Of a stretch of DNA of 64,000 bases, positions 35,429 to 47,714 are shown in pieces (the stretch's first letter is position 1; each line of letters starts with the position of its first letter). The stretch is from assembly GCF_004664715.2 (NCBI RefSeq), contig NC_051072.1, positions 124,001 to 188,000 on the forward strand, given 5' to 3'. The notes beneath the pieces are model-generated. The model saw nothing but the letters and a program-made list of their open reading frames with translations. It made no database searches and had not been told where the DNA came from. Source of the stretch: Peromyscus leucopus. Taxonomy: Eukaryota > Chordata > Mammalia > Rodentia > Cricetidae. A program made the position numbers and the translations under genes.

Positions 35429-37754
35429 TCTCCCCCTTTTTGTCTAAATAAGAAGGTTCTAAACTAATACAAGACTATATACAAAGGAATGGTTATCAAA
35501 TATTGTCCAGAAATAATGAGGGATAATGACCTAGATAAGATGTAACTACAACCAATGCAAACAATATCAAGCAAGAAACACATACTAAAATCCAGAGAAG
35601 TATAGAGCATAGGTAAACGGCATGTTATAAAGATCATTCAAAGGTGTCCTATCCTAAAGAACCTGAATCTAATACTTAATATGTTCTATCTAAGATATTA
35701 TATATACTAAGTTGTAACTATAACTGCTAGTCTTCAATCCCATCAAAGACCTGAGAAGGAACATAATGGTACCTGAGAAATGGTAGATGGATGCAAGCAA
35801 CTTTCGCGAATCTTGCAAGAGTAGACCAAGACAGCTGGCAGCCTGGCCAGTCACCTAATGTTTCTCAGCATTGTTGGTGCATTCAAATTGGCTACAGGCC
35901 TAGAGTATCTGACAGACCATTTTCAGAAGCAGGATTTCTGAAAGACCATCTTGCCCTGTCTTGGCAGAGTACAGTGGTCGCTTTCCTTGTGTCCCGCTTG
36001 TCCAGAAAGGACAGCATTGCATTTGTACTGTCAGCCATCAAGGCAAGGGCAGTTCTTTGCCCAGTAGGCCATTTTGTGCCAAAAAGACAAACTTCCAAAT
36101 GGAAATGTCTTAGAAGCCCAACATTCTCTTGGGTTCAATTGGTGCAGCCAGGAGCAATTGTGTCTCACGTCAACAGAATTCTAAGTTATTTAAATGCCAT
36201 ATTCTCTAGGTCTATGAAGTGTTTGAAGATTACCTGCCCATCTGACCTAAGTATCTGTAAATATGGATAACCTAACTAACGTAACTATAGAGATGACAGG
36301 CATAGGCGACTATAAATCTATAAATCTTATCTACCGAAATAACCTAAGGACTAAGGCTTCATGTAAATAAGGTAAACAGTCTATAAGCAAATGTATGGTG
36401 AAGAATGATGACTTCAAAATTGTGACAATACACAAGATATTTATAATAGAGATAGGAATATATAGTGTGATATGCAATATGACAATAATCTTAAATATAT
36501 ATCAATATACCGAATATCCTAAACAGAAGTAGAACATATATAAAGTATGACAGATATAAATTTACATTTGTATCAATATAAAAATGTTTCAAATAAGAGT
36601 AGAAATATATGTACATTATAACAATTATAGTTGTGTATTTGTATCAATATACAAATTATCTTAAACAGGAGTATAAAAATAGTTTACATTTGTATCAACA
36701 TATAAGAATCTATAACAGTACAAATTACAGTGCAAATTATCTAAGGTTGCTATTTTACTAAGTTTGTTTACTAGTATATACAATGATTTACCATCATATC
36801 TTATACCTATCTGTTCCATTTCTTCTTCCCCCCCTTTTTTTTTACAATACTGAGTTAATATTTTCTTCCACCCCAACCCTATAACCATCATCCATAACCC
36901 TGAGAATTATGAAACCTAAGGGAGAAGGGGCGTCGTTTTCTTAGAATTGCTTCCTGCCGTTTAGGGGGTGATGTTATCTGTTGGGTACTGTGAGAAAGCT
37001 CAGATAGTTAAATCTCAGTTAGACTAACTGTAGGTTCTGCAGCAAGTTTTAGAGTAATGGGTAAGATTGTCCGAATGTTTGGCAAGAAGTGTAGTATGAT
37101 GATGATTACCATGGCATCATTCTGGATTGGGTAGAGTTGTTGTTGTTGGGGCCCCATCTTCCTTCTGGAGACTTCTGAGATTGCTATTGGAAAAACTTAT
37201 TTGTTATCAAAAATGGGAGGTTTGGATTTAAAGAGGACATAGCATGTAAGAAAGGATTCTGAGAAATCAAGAGTAAGCATGGAGAGAATTAGAATTTAGA
37301 AGACAATGGTCCCTTTTTATTGGTTTCCTTCGGTCTCACACCAGAGGGCTCTTCTGATACGGGACTGAAGAATCTCTCAAACTTTTCTTTTAGCAATATG
37401 CTTGAGTTTAGAGAAGGAGTGAGCCAATTCCATCTCCAAAGCCAGCTTGGCTATAATTGAATTGGAACCACAACTTTTCTAGATTGATAGAGAGAAAGAT
37501 GTTAGACAGTGAGATTTTACCATGTGTAGATTGGTACCAATAGATTCTTCCTTTCTGCTGTAAACATCCGGATATCCAAGGCCTTATGAGTTTTGGAAGA
37601 TGGGTATTTCCATTATCCTGGAAAGACAAAAACAGAACCCTACCCCACCCTTTGATTGTTAAATTTTTCTTACAACTTGTAGAGATGTCACATTGGTGGA
37701 TGATCTTTTACTTCTCTTCATCAAGGGGTTTTTCCTGTTCGAATCAAATTTTTA
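35429..37754 (-). other. 3' non-coding region of provirus B, no env
   Basis: Between integrase and 3' LTR there are about 2.3 kb without recognisable env. A block at about 35770-36110 resembles 55355-55690 of the 53-kb LTR element (CTGTCAG.TA.TCT..GCCTGTAG and GTGACTG.CCAGGC.GCCA phrases). The 159-codon plus-strand frame at 35791-36270 is antisense to this block. The region ends with the polypurine tract tagacaaaaagggggaga on the minus strand. Confidence 0.7.
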
Positions 37755-38522
37755 TTATTTTGTTGGTATCCATAGCTTTTCTTCTCCTGCAGAAACAAAG
37801 GCAAAACCCCTTCCCCAACGTAGAACATATCCAGGTTTCCATTCTGAGGTCAGCACATCCTTGAAATAAACTGGTTGGTTTAGCTCAGGAGTTTTGTCTG
37901 TCGTCCAATGTCTCTCCGCAGCTGTTGTTCCTTTCTCATTAGCATTAAGAAAATTCAAGGTTAATAAAGTACTATGCAGTCTATTTCTAGGAGTCATTGT
38001 TACCTGTTGCTGTTTATTTAGCATATCCTTTAAAGTTCGATTGGATCTCTCTATGACTGCTTGGCCTGTGGGATTATGTGGTATAAATGTAACATGCTTT
38101 ATATTATAATAAGCAAAGAACTGTCTCATTTTATTGGAGACATATGCTGGGGCATTGTCTGTCTTAATTTGTACAGGTATTCCCATGATGGCCATAACTT
38201 CTAATAGGTGTGTAATCACAGAATCAGCCTTTTCAGAACTCATAGGAGTTGCCCATTGAAATCCTGAATAGGTGTCAATGGTATGATGTACATACTTTAA
38301 TCTTCCAAATTCTGCAAAATGAAACACATCCATCTGCCAAATTTCATTTCTTTGTATACCTTTTGGATTACTCCCTGCAGGTAATGGAGTTTGGTTATAG
38401 ATGGAACAAGTAGGACATTTTTTCACAATATCCTTAGCCTGTTGCCAAGTGATGGAGAAATCCTTCTTCAAACCTTTGCTATTTATATGGTGTTTCTTAT
38501 GACATTCTGAAGCTTCTAGCAC
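37755..38522 (-). pseudogene. Integrase of provirus B, open over 255 codons
   Basis: This is a class II integrase with its core features intact: a zinc-binding HHCC region (His 8, His 12, Cys 36, Cys 39), then the catalytic triad Asp 65 (WQMDVFHF), Asp 122 (IKTDNAPAY) and Glu 158 (GQAVIERS), with 35 residues between the last two. A C-terminal domain follows (YFKDVLTSEWKPGYVLRWG, WIPTK). Integrase is normally cut from a Gag-Pro-Pol polyprotein, and the 5' part is missing, so it cannot be expressed in the usual way. Confidence 0.88.
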
Positions 38523-38957
38523 ATTACCTATTAGTAACTGATCAATCTCATCATTACCTTGTGCTAAAGGTCCTGGTAGACCTGTATGGATCTGATATGT
38601 GTTATATATATAGGATGTTCCCTTTTTCTGATGATTTCCTGCAATTGTATGAATAATGAAGTTAATTCTGTATTATCAGGAATAAATTCAGCAGTTTCAA
38701 TATGTAAAACAACTCTCTCTGCATATTGAGAGTCAGTGACTATATTGAGGGGTTCTGTGAAGTCCATCAGTACCATAAGAATGGCATACAGTTCTGCCTT
38801 TTGTAAAAAGCTATATGGACTTTGCACCACTTTACTTAAGTCTCCTGATTTATATCCTGCTTTCCCTGATTTATTTGCATCAGTATAGAATGTGAGGACT
38901 CCAGAAATTGGCTTTTGTCGTACAATGTGAGGAAGGACCCATTCAGTCTTCTTTAGG
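38523..38957 (-). pseudogene. RNase H domain remnant of provirus B
   Basis: On the minus strand the piece begins EWVLPHIVR and continues with RNase H motifs: FYTDANKSG (first catalytic Asp), AELYAILMVL (Glu), VTDSQYAERV (Asp). A frame break near 38564-38590 separates it from integrase. Its 5' end joins LTR sequence at a short shared ACCCTA (38952-38957). Confidence 0.85.
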
Positions 38958-38959
38958 GT

Positions 38960-39063
38960 GCCCCAGGCGCCTCCCCTCGCCCCGCCTCGTAGGCGTGACA
39001 GTTGCCAGAGTCTCAATGGGGGTTGGAACTTCCAGATCCAAGCTGGAATGGCTACCCACTACA
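38960..39063 (-). mobile_element. 103-bp start of provirus B 5' LTR fused to pol
   Basis: On the minus strand, TGTAGTGGGTAGCC begins at 39063 and runs 103 bp, then jumps straight into RNase H. The rest of the LTR, gag, pro and RT are missing. The jump falls on a six-base ACCCTA present in both the LTR (next to 35325) and the pol flank. Confidence 0.85.
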
Positions 39064-39754
39064 GGGAAAACTCATATACACGTGCATCCGCAATACTAAA
39101 AATCTGAACTCAGATTAGCTGCATGCCTACAGCTCAGTGTATGACTTGCAGGCAGCTCCACTGATGATTGGTCGCCTCCTTTACAATCCTTACTGTTTAT
39201 AGTGCTTCCAGTAGGTCCTTAATGTGAATCTTGTATATGCTGGAAAATCCCCAAGGCCTATGACATGCATCCTTCCCAGGAGATAATGAGGCCCCTCCAG
39301 GATGGAATGATTCCCTTCAGAGGATATTGCTACTGGCCACATTGCATACACAGTCCCAACAGAGAGAACAATGAACACCTCTAATGAGCACTACTTATAC
39401 TGTCTAGGTAAACTCTAAAGTTTGGAGATATACACCTTTAGAGAGTATCTTCTTTCCTCAAGACGCAACTACTAAATTTCCCCAACAGACATTAGCAGAA
39501 GTTTGTCTCCTAGGTCATTTGAGATCTCATCAATGGACTGTCATGCCATTGGAATGACTGAGTTTGAAGCCAGGTGAAGCACAGGTGACTTCATCAGAGA
39601 TAGGTGTCCTGGGAGTGAGTTAGAGATGTACTTATCTTTTTTACCATACCTTACCTTGGAACATGGAGGTTACATGAACATGATGGATAGGAATCTGGAG
39701 AATCCCCAAAGATCAATCTGGACATGAGGCAATGCTTAAATGACTACCATCCAA
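39064..39754. other. Unassigned DNA right of provirus B
   Basis: No gene, SINE or LTR recognised. Presumed host sequence at the original integration site of provirus B. Confidence 0.45.
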
Positions 39755-40205
39755 CTTGTCCTGATTCCCTTTGTGTTTGCTTAACCACTTCTCAGTCCTC
39801 TACCCTTGTTTCACCTTTACAAGAATTCCGGTGTTTGTAAACCATCTATTAAGTTTGTGGGACAAGCACATTTCCATATCAGCCTGTGCAGTCTTAATTG
39901 CTCTATGTATTTTATACATTGTTTATCCTATTATTGAGAAATACATTGTTTAGTAGCCTCACTATAGTTTCGTGCTTTCTGCAATATCAGTCATTTGTTG
40001 TTGAAATACTGTTTTGGTAGTTGCATATATCTCATTGTTATGCATGAGGCTGTAACTTTTCCTATAGCCTTAGAACATCATGTTAGTTTCTAATTTGTTT
40101 AAAGACAAATTATATCCTTAGCCATATGTAAGGGACCAGTGTATCAAAAATGTAGAGACCCAAATGGGTCTTTAGTTTGTAATGTACCTAAGTGAGTGTG
40201 GGAGA
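39755..40205 (+). repeat. Low-copy segment X, copy 2
   Basis: This is the partner of 30190-30649 in the same orientation. No coding content is recognised. Confidence 0.6.
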
Positions 40206-40309
40206 AATCCATGAGTGCTTTAACTTGTTCTAACTCCAGGGTCCTCAGAGTAGCACTCCATGCCTCTTTCAGTTGTCATGTTCGCTCAGAATGTGCTGAC
40301 TCTTCTCTG

Positions 40310-40641
40310 TGCATGCGTTTTTCTTTTGGGCCACCACCTCACAAAAACCAACATGTAAACTTATTATTAATTAGGATAGCTCAGCTAAGGCTTGTCTACT
40401 ATCTCTTATAACATTAATTAATCTATTTCTCATCACCTACACGTTCCCACATGACTTGCAGTGTTTACCTCTCCTCCTGCATGTCTTGCTTCCTTGGAAT
40501 CTTCCTGGGGACTTTCCCTTCTTCTCAGCACTCTCTATCCAGAAGTCCAGGCTACTGACTGTTCAGCTTTTAATAAACCAATCAGAAGGTGCCTTAGCAA
40601 AAACATGTCTTCATAATGTACAAAAAGAGTATTCCACAACA
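40310..40641 (-). mobile_element. Solo LTR, family ending TTCCACAACA on plus strand
   Basis: On the minus strand it starts TGTTGTGGAATACTC. Flanks tctctg (40304-40309) and cctctg (40642-40647) match at 5 of 6 bases. Related copies lie at 43324-43847 and 60411-60858. Confidence 0.75.
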
Positions 40642-40647
40642 CCTCTG

Positions 40648-41389
40648 TTACACTAATCTCTCAGCCTGAAATGGGTCCCTGACTGACAAACTTTTAAATA
40701 GTTATCCAGTCCAATATCTAGTCATCTTTCCCTTTAGCACATTTGATAATCTCCTGAGACTCACTATCCATCATGTTATCCTGATAACAGCTGATACTGA
40801 ACAGTTCTGGGAATGGAATTAGTTATCTCAAATACTTCTCCTCCTGAGGTCACAAGGCTTTGACAAGCCATTATTGAGTGTCCAGTTACCTTAAAGGAAC
40901 CCAGTGCAAATGCACAGACTGGAACCTGGGCTGCTCTGTTGTCCTCACATCCTGTGGTGAGGGAGACCAGAGTGGATGGCCTGTGGTGGCTACAGGGGGT
41001 TCCTCAGGAGGAGGTACCATGTTAGAAATAGTAGAGTATTCACTCTGCACCTCTTTACCCTTCTGAAACCCTGATCATCCCATAGCCTAAGCACCTGGGA
41101 GGCCAGACCCCAACTCACAGTGGCTCTAAGGTGTAGGACCACTTCTTCTATGCTGCAAGGTCCCTTAGCTGTGTGCTTCTCCAGTTAGAGAAGATATACT
41201 GGGTCCCAGGTCTAGCTCTTTGTAAGTCTCCACGCCTGCTTCCTCTGTGATTGGATATTTCCTGTCTTTGAAATTTCTTTGCTGTATGACTGTGATCTGC
41301 CTTGATTTCTACCTCAACACATCTGGCTACTCTTGTTTATATTTCTACTTTTCAAATACATAGAAACAATTGCTTCTGGAGTATTGATG
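40648..41389. other. Unassigned DNA
   Basis: No recognisable gene or repeat. The open frames are short and without known domains. Confidence 0.45.
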
Positions 41390-41844
41390 TGTTGAGATAT
41401 TGTATACCCCAATAAAACTTATCTGTGGGTCAGAGGACAGGAGCAGCCACTAGATTAGAAATAGAGGCAAGACCGTAGTGTCAAACACAGTTAATCCTAT
41501 CACTCGGGAGGCAGAGGTTTGTCAGGATCTCTGTGAGTTCAAGGCCACACTGGAAACAGAGCCAGGCAGCAGTGGCACACACCTTTAATCCCATACTTGA
41601 GATCTCATGCCTTTGATGGGAAGCACACATCACACAATCCCAGGAAGTGATGTCTTGGCAAATGAAAGGAATATAGGGTGTGAGGAAATAGGAACTCACT
41701 TTCTTGAGGCTGAGGATTTTGTAGAAGTAAGAACATGGCTGGCTTATTCTGTTCCTCTGATCTTTCAGCTTTTGCCCCAATATCTGGCTCTGTTTTTTAA
41801 ATTTTTTTATTTTTATTAATAAGACATTTTAAGATCTATGTTAC
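41390..41844 (+). mobile_element. LTR (B1-containing family), old copy
   Basis: It starts TGTTGAGATATTGTATACCC and ends AGATCTATGTTACA, with diverged B1-like phrases between. No clear target duplication. Confidence 0.75.
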
Positions 41845-43323
41845 ATATTACTAATATTACATATTTATGAACATATGCTGTTAAAGGTAATATCTGGTGT
41901 CCATATATCAGCCCCAAGCATGTACATCTCTAAGGGTCCTCTAACTCTCCTGTCCTGAGTCAGTGCCCCTGACTTTGAGACAGGAAAAAGGAGATCAACA
42001 AAGAGTCATAGAAGACATTGTATGATTAAGAACAGCTAACAGGCTGCCTAGGTCCAACTGAATTTACTCTTGCTTATCTCCTGGTATAAAAGGTGATTGT
42101 AGAAATGCAAATGACAAATTGAGTCATTTTATCCCAGCTTGGAATATGTAGTTCAGCCATAAGTGCATGAAGCCTCAGGTTTACTGTGGAAGCAAGGTTG
42201 TACAGGGTATAAACATTAAAAAGAATGGTCACCATCAAAGCCATAGGAAAGCATCTGCAACCAAGATTTCCTTACAGTGACCTCAGAAATCAGTGTAGGT
42301 TCATATGGCTGCTGCTCAGCCAGGTGACCACATGGAGTCAAATCTTTGGTCACCTCTTGGACCCTGTGAGCCTGCTGGAGACAGGTACAAACTTAAGGTG
42401 CAGTGCAGTCTGTGGTTAGAACCACAGACCCAAAGTAGCCTCTGTGACACCACAGTATAGACTCTGGGTGCTGCAGTGACACCTGGAACCTCACAAGTCA
42501 GCACCTCACACCCATTATGACCTCACACCACAGGAACCAGGGCCCAGGTCTCTGCACTGTACCCACTGTTTCAGTCCTGGGCTATGCAAGGGACACTCAT
42601 ATATCACTACAGAGATCTTTGTACCTCTTGTTTATTGCTTGTAAATTCTCAATTGTAGAGAACCTGAATCAATGTACACGTCCATGAACATATCAATAGA
42701 AAATAAGTTGGTAAAGGCTTTATCATTTTGGAGGAGGGGATGAGAGGGTGGGGGGCACAGAGTAGGGCAGTGGAAGGAGGGATGAGAGGGGGATCTGTGC
42801 TTGGTTTTTGAAATGAATAAAAAAATTTTAATAAAAAAACATAAATTGCTAAGTATAAATGTATATGTTTATTATACACACAGAAAGAGGATTCTATTTA
42901 ACTCTATAAACGGAGAATCACAAAATTTACAGAAACATCGATGGACACGTAATGTATGTAAGTTGAGATCACACAGTCATATGAAGAAATACACTGCATG
43001 CTCTACCTGATATGGTTAGTATAGACAGTAATATATGTATATATGTGAAGAAATGTGTATGTGGGTATACTAAGTAGAAAAGAGAATAAGCATTAAATAT
43101 TAGGGGATGAGGAAGATTTAAAGCAGGTAATGAACATGGGTTGTTAAAGAGAACATAAGATAACTGATTTTCAAGTTCCAACTCTGTTGTGGATTTTAGT
43201 TTTCAGGGTGTATAAATGCATAAAATACATTCAGTGCAGACAGTGTCAAGTCCAATGTGAATGCCTCAAAGAGTTTGTTCTGAATGTCCCTTCTAACTGC
43301 ACAGAAGTTCATGATCTGTGTAG
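41845..43323. other. Unassigned DNA with an L1 3'-end-like fragment
   Basis: The G-rich tract and AATAAAAAAATTTTAATAAA at about 42710-42840 resemble an L1 3' end. The rest shows no gene. Confidence 0.45.
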
Positions 43324-43847
43324 TGTAACAGGCTGTCTCTCAGGCCACCAACCAGCTCCCCAATCATAACATGGAGACTTACTAGTTATAAATGCTTGGC
43401 CTTAGCTTAGGCTCATTTCTTGCTAGCTCTTATAACTTAATCTGTTTCTTTTCATGTACATTTTGTCTCGCAGCTCTTTACCCGTTTTTCTGTATATCTT
43501 GCTTTCCTGCTGTCTCCATGGCTGTCTGGAAGCTGCCTGGCTTCTGGCCCTGGGGTGTTCCCCTCTTCCTTGTTCTCCTTTTCCTCCATCTTAGATTTCT
43601 CTTCTTATTTATACTCCCTGCCTGTGAGTCTCACCTATCCCTCTCCAACCTAGGAATTGGCCATTCAGCTTTTTATTAGACCAATCAGGTGACTCAGGCA
43701 CGCAAGGTGAAACAAATGAACACATCTTTACATGGTTAACAAGGAAGAAGAAACTAAAGTAACACACCTTTACTCAGTTAAAGTAAGAGTCCACACCAGA
43801 AGCAGATGTAACACATCTTTGAATAGTTAAAATAACATTCCACAACA
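43324..43847 (-). mobile_element. LTR, family ending TTCCACAACA on plus strand
   Basis: On the minus strand it starts TGTTGTGGAATGTTATTT. It carries a CCAATCA box near 43680 and pyrimidine-rich DNA on the plus strand. Its flanks match weakly (4 of 6). Confidence 0.72.
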
Positions 43848-44695
43848 CTGTGGTTTCCAGGTATTGTTAATTTTCATATATGAATATTTTTTACTTTCAA
43901 AATAATAGGATTTAAAATTAAAGAGAGAAATGAGAAATGCAGGCTGAGATTATGAGTCCCTGCTGTACTATTAACTCCTGAGAGTGTTTCTGCTGTACTA
44001 TTTACTCCTGAGTGTGTCTGTCTCTGCTATACTATCTCCTCCTAAGTGTGAGAGCCTTTGTTGTATTATTAATTCCTGTGCATGTCTCTGCTAAACTATT
44101 TACTCCTGAGAGTGTGTCTTTGTTATATTTCTCACATGAGCTTGTACCTTGAGCAGCTTTCCCCACAGTCTGTAACTCTAAAAAACCATTCTCTTGTAGA
44201 ACAAATATACATCCATTAAGGTCATTTCCATTCATAAGGAAATCTCCCTCTGTGTTCTGAGGAAATTAATAACTAGGTCTACAGAGAATCCAAGCAGTGA
44301 GAGAACATCGACTCACATAACAAACTGGACCTTTGTTCAAGGTATATTGCTGACTACATCTTAGGCATTTTAAAAAACAGAACCTTCCCACACACAGCCT
44401 TTCTTTGTTATCTATGATGAAAATTAAAGCTGAAAGCTTAGACTCTCTTTGCCATGCAATCTAGATGGCTATTCATTTGTCTTCTCTAATGAGAATATGG
44501 CATTTACATGTTAATAAACTTCTTAGAATAATACAATGATAGAAGGTATGTGATGTAACTTTTTACCCACCAAGTTCATTTGACAGTTACATTTCTTCCC
44601 TAACTTTCATAATGACGAATATCTGTGACCACTATGGATGTAGGCGGGAGAAAAGGGGAGGTGGCAAGGCCACTGTTCATCACTCTGTTGTACTC
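43848..44695. other. Unassigned DNA with an imperfect minisatellite
   Basis: The minisatellite at 43950-44130 is listed separately. The remainder (44131-44695) has no recognisable gene or repeat. Confidence 0.5.
43950..44130 (+). repeat. Imperfect tandem repeat, unit about 35-45 bp
   Basis: The phrase CTGCTGTACTATTTACTCCTG (in varied form) followed by AGTGTGTCT recurs about five times in a row. Units differ in length and sequence, so the array is old. Confidence 0.7.
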
Positions 44696-45031
44696 TGTGG
44701 GGTGGCTACTCACCAACCCACAGTTCCCCAAGTTTTCTTGAGTGAGAGCAGAAAGAAATATTAAATAGAAGAATTTAGAGTGTAGAGATAAACAGATAGA
44801 AAATACAGGATAGCCTCGAGAAGGCCTGGAACCTATTTCAATGGGCCAGGATCGTCTCTGCCCCAGGGTATTTATAGAAACGCCAAGGGGTAGAGCAAAA
44901 GACCTCCCCTCCCCAGCACAGCCAAGTGCAGACCATCTCAGACACCTGCACTCAGGCCCTTGGTCCTAATCATCCTCTCTATGCAGACCTGCTGGGTAAA
45001 GCCACGAGGAACCTGAAAATGGGCTCCCACA
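44696..45031 (-). mobile_element. Solo LTR of the provirus 1 family
   Basis: On the minus strand it starts TGTGGGAGCCCATTTTC and ends CACCCCACA, matching the LTR at 5407-5698 along its length but with about 44 extra bases in the U3 part. Flanks gtactc (44690-44695) and gcactc (45032-45037) match at 5 of 6 bases. Confidence 0.9.
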
Positions 45032-45384
45032 GCACTCATGGCAAAACCAAGTAGAAGATACAAGGTGAGTCTGGCTGCATCTCATCTCTTCAAAGCCATC
45101 CCTGTCTCTTTCCTGAGGTTACACTGACATAGGGCTCTTTTTTATTAATTAATTAATTAATTTTTCTATTATCAGCTTTATACAGTATAAAATTTTATCT
45201 TAATCATGAAATGTTTCATTGAGGCTTGCTCAGTAATTGAGTAAAACCAAAGCTTATTATAAGCTACAGTCATCGAACAATCAGACTGCAACCCACAGAC
45301 TCATGGAGGCTATATATATAGAAGGGGGCGGCTAGGATACAGGGCTCTTTAGTCCTCAGCATCTGAGCCCTTCTAGCAGTCCAC
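45032..45384. other. Unassigned DNA with a short (TTAA)n run
   Basis: A short (ATTA)n run lies at about 45144-45166. No gene. At 45385 the segmental duplication (copy 2) starts. Confidence 0.5.
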
Positions 45385-45561
45385 TCACTTGATCCCTTAT
45401 GATGCCTTCCCAGTAGGATGCTGACCCTCTGTAAACTTTATGACAGCCAGATTCATGTGCTGTAATCACTGCTAAAACAGGTCAAGTTTGGACATATCCA
45501 AAACCAACAAGGTTTAAAATGATATCTAGAGAGAATTTAATACATGAATGTTAAATGTTTT

Positions 45562-46051
45562 TGAGGTGGTATTGTGTTCCCCAAAATATTGTGCACCGTA
45601 ATAAACTTATCTGGAGTCAGAGACAGATCAGCCACAATATTAAACATAGAGGATAGGCAGTGATAGCACATGCCTTTAATCCTAGCATTCCAGAGGCAGA
45701 AATCCATGTGTTCAAGGATACAGCCAAGCATGGTGACTCATGCCTTTAATCCCGGGGAGTGATGGTAGAAAGCAGAAAGGTATATAAGGCGTGAGGACCA
45801 GAAACTAGAAGCATTTGGCTGGTTAAGCATTTGGCTGGTTAAGCTTTCAGGCTTTGGAGCAGCACAGTTCAGCCGAGATTCATTCGGGATGAGGACTGAG
45901 AGGCTTCTAGTCTGAGGAAACAAGATCAGCTGAGAAGTTGGCCAGGTGAGGTTAGCTGTGGCTTGTTCTGTCTTTCTGATCTTCCAGTGTTCACCCCAAT
46001 ACCTGGCTGGTTTGATTTTATTAATAAGAACCTTCTAAGATTCCTGCTACA
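45562..46051 (+). mobile_element. Solo LTR (B1-containing family), copy-2 specific
   Basis: It runs TGAGGTGGTATTGTG to TTCCTGCTACA and is flanked by a perfect tgtttt duplication (45556-45561 and 46052-46057). Copy 1 near 9020 has the uninterrupted TTAAATGTTTTATTTAA site. Confidence 0.95.
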
Positions 46052-46422
46052 TGTTTTATTCAAATCTACACATTCCTTCACCTATTGCTTCTTACCGTTA
46101 CTTAAAAACACTTTACTCTCCCATCTTGGTGGGCTTTTTATTTATTATTTCTTCATTCTTCTTAGTGCTCCCTCCATGTGTAGGAGTGTAGGACAGTTGA
46201 CTGGAACCTGGAAGCCTCTCAGACTGACTGTCTCTCTTCGGAGCCATCAATTGTCAGTAGCTCCTCCACAGTATGAGTGACACACTGTGAGGCCCTTAGG
46301 CAACCATGCTTATTGTTTGGTGGGTTTTAGCCTGTGGAAGTGTTCTCCAGGAAATAACAGCCACAGTGTGCTCAAAAATGAAATGGTACTGACTTTTCTA
46401 GCAATGTTTCACTGTTCTATAA

Positions 46423-46597
46423 TTTTTTAAAGATTTATTTATTATGTATACAGTGTTATGTCTGTCTGCAGGCCAGAAGAGGGCACCAGATCTCATTACA
46501 GATGGTTGTGAGCCACCATGTGGTTGCTTGGAATTGAACTGGGGACCTCTGGAAGAGCAGTCGGTGCTCTTAATTTCTGAGCCATCTCTCCAGCCCC
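46423..46597 (-). repeat. B2 SINE, minus orientation, copy-2 specific
   Basis: The plus strand shows the reverse complement of B2 (GAGCCATCTCTCCAGCCCC end, TTTATTTATTATGTATACAG tail side). Copy 1 lacks it near 9862. Confidence 0.93.
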
Positions 46598-47714
46598 TAG
46601 ACATGATTTAACAATTCTACTGTCTCACTGCAGACATCTACTATTTCTGCCTCTGACATTGTTTCTAATTCTTTTCCCTCAGGATTCTCTGACTTTTGGC
46701 TTTAGATGTGTGTACGGGACCTCTTTAAAATGTGTGACACAAGTGACACTTTTAGATTTAGGTCCTCCACAGGCTAATATTCTCTACACTTTGACCAGTG
46801 TGTGTCTTTGTATTATTCTCCATCTACTACACAATTAATATTTTCTGGTGGGAGTTGAGAGATGCCTGACTCTGGGATAAAATGAGAACTTGGGTTCCTG
46901 ACTCTGTGGAATAAATATGAGAATGTGGGATCCTGACTCTCTGAAATAAAGATGAGAACTAGAGTTCATTTAGTTATTGTCCACTTATTACAATAACAGC
47001 ATTAAATTTTCCCCAGGGCTTATCACCTAGCCAGGCAAAAATATATCACCAAATTAATATCACATCAGTTACTGTTTGTGGAATAAGTATTAAATCCAAT
47101 CAGAAAGTGATTGGTTCCTCTCATAACTTGTCTGTCATTATTGCTCTATGGGCACTGTTGTTTTTTATTTGAGGCACAGCAGCTGCACCTGAGACTATCT
47201 CTGCCACAGCTGATGACTTCACCTCTTCAGTTGCAGCTGCTGCCTTGACGCTGAGTCCTTAGACTGGAAGAGCCTTCCTGTAGTTTTAACTAAGTCATTG
47301 TCCTTTTATTTCACCAATAAGGATTCAGGAGACAGATACTGCATGACAACCTACTAGCTCAGAGAGACAGAGATTCTTACACACCTAGGGAAGATATTAC
47401 AGGAGCTTGGATTACTCCACTGGGGAAAAAAAAAACCAGTAACTATGCTACAGCCCAGATCTCAGATTCCAGGCACCCTGTGGACAAAGTTAGGGCATGG
47501 TAAAGGTTTCATGGAACATTTATAGTTATAGAAGAAAGAGACTCATTAATCAAGGCAAGTTTCAAACACATTGCTTGAACAAACTGTTGGATGTTACAGC
47601 AAAGAGAAGTCTCTACTCTTCTCTGATGACATGCTTAGCATTTTTGCTATTGGAAGTTATAGGTTCCTGTTGACATTCAAAATAATTAATTTAATATTGT
47701 CTATTACGGATTCA

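Larger units (their letters stand above)
45385..47714. repeat. Segmental-duplication flank, copy 2 (downstream of ZNF copy 2)
   Basis: This pairs with 8839-10929. It is interrupted by an LTR (45562-46051) and a B2 (about 46423-46597) that are absent from copy 1. No gene is visible. Confidence 0.85.

Noticed and set aside
35791..36270. 159-codon plus-strand frame
   Set aside because: It is antisense to the 3' region of provirus B and to the block shared with the 53-kb element, which is not coding on the sense strand.
42690..42845. Possible separate gene end with poly(A) signals
   Set aside because: G-rich tract plus A-rich end is the usual L1 3' end. No transcript feature supports a gene.
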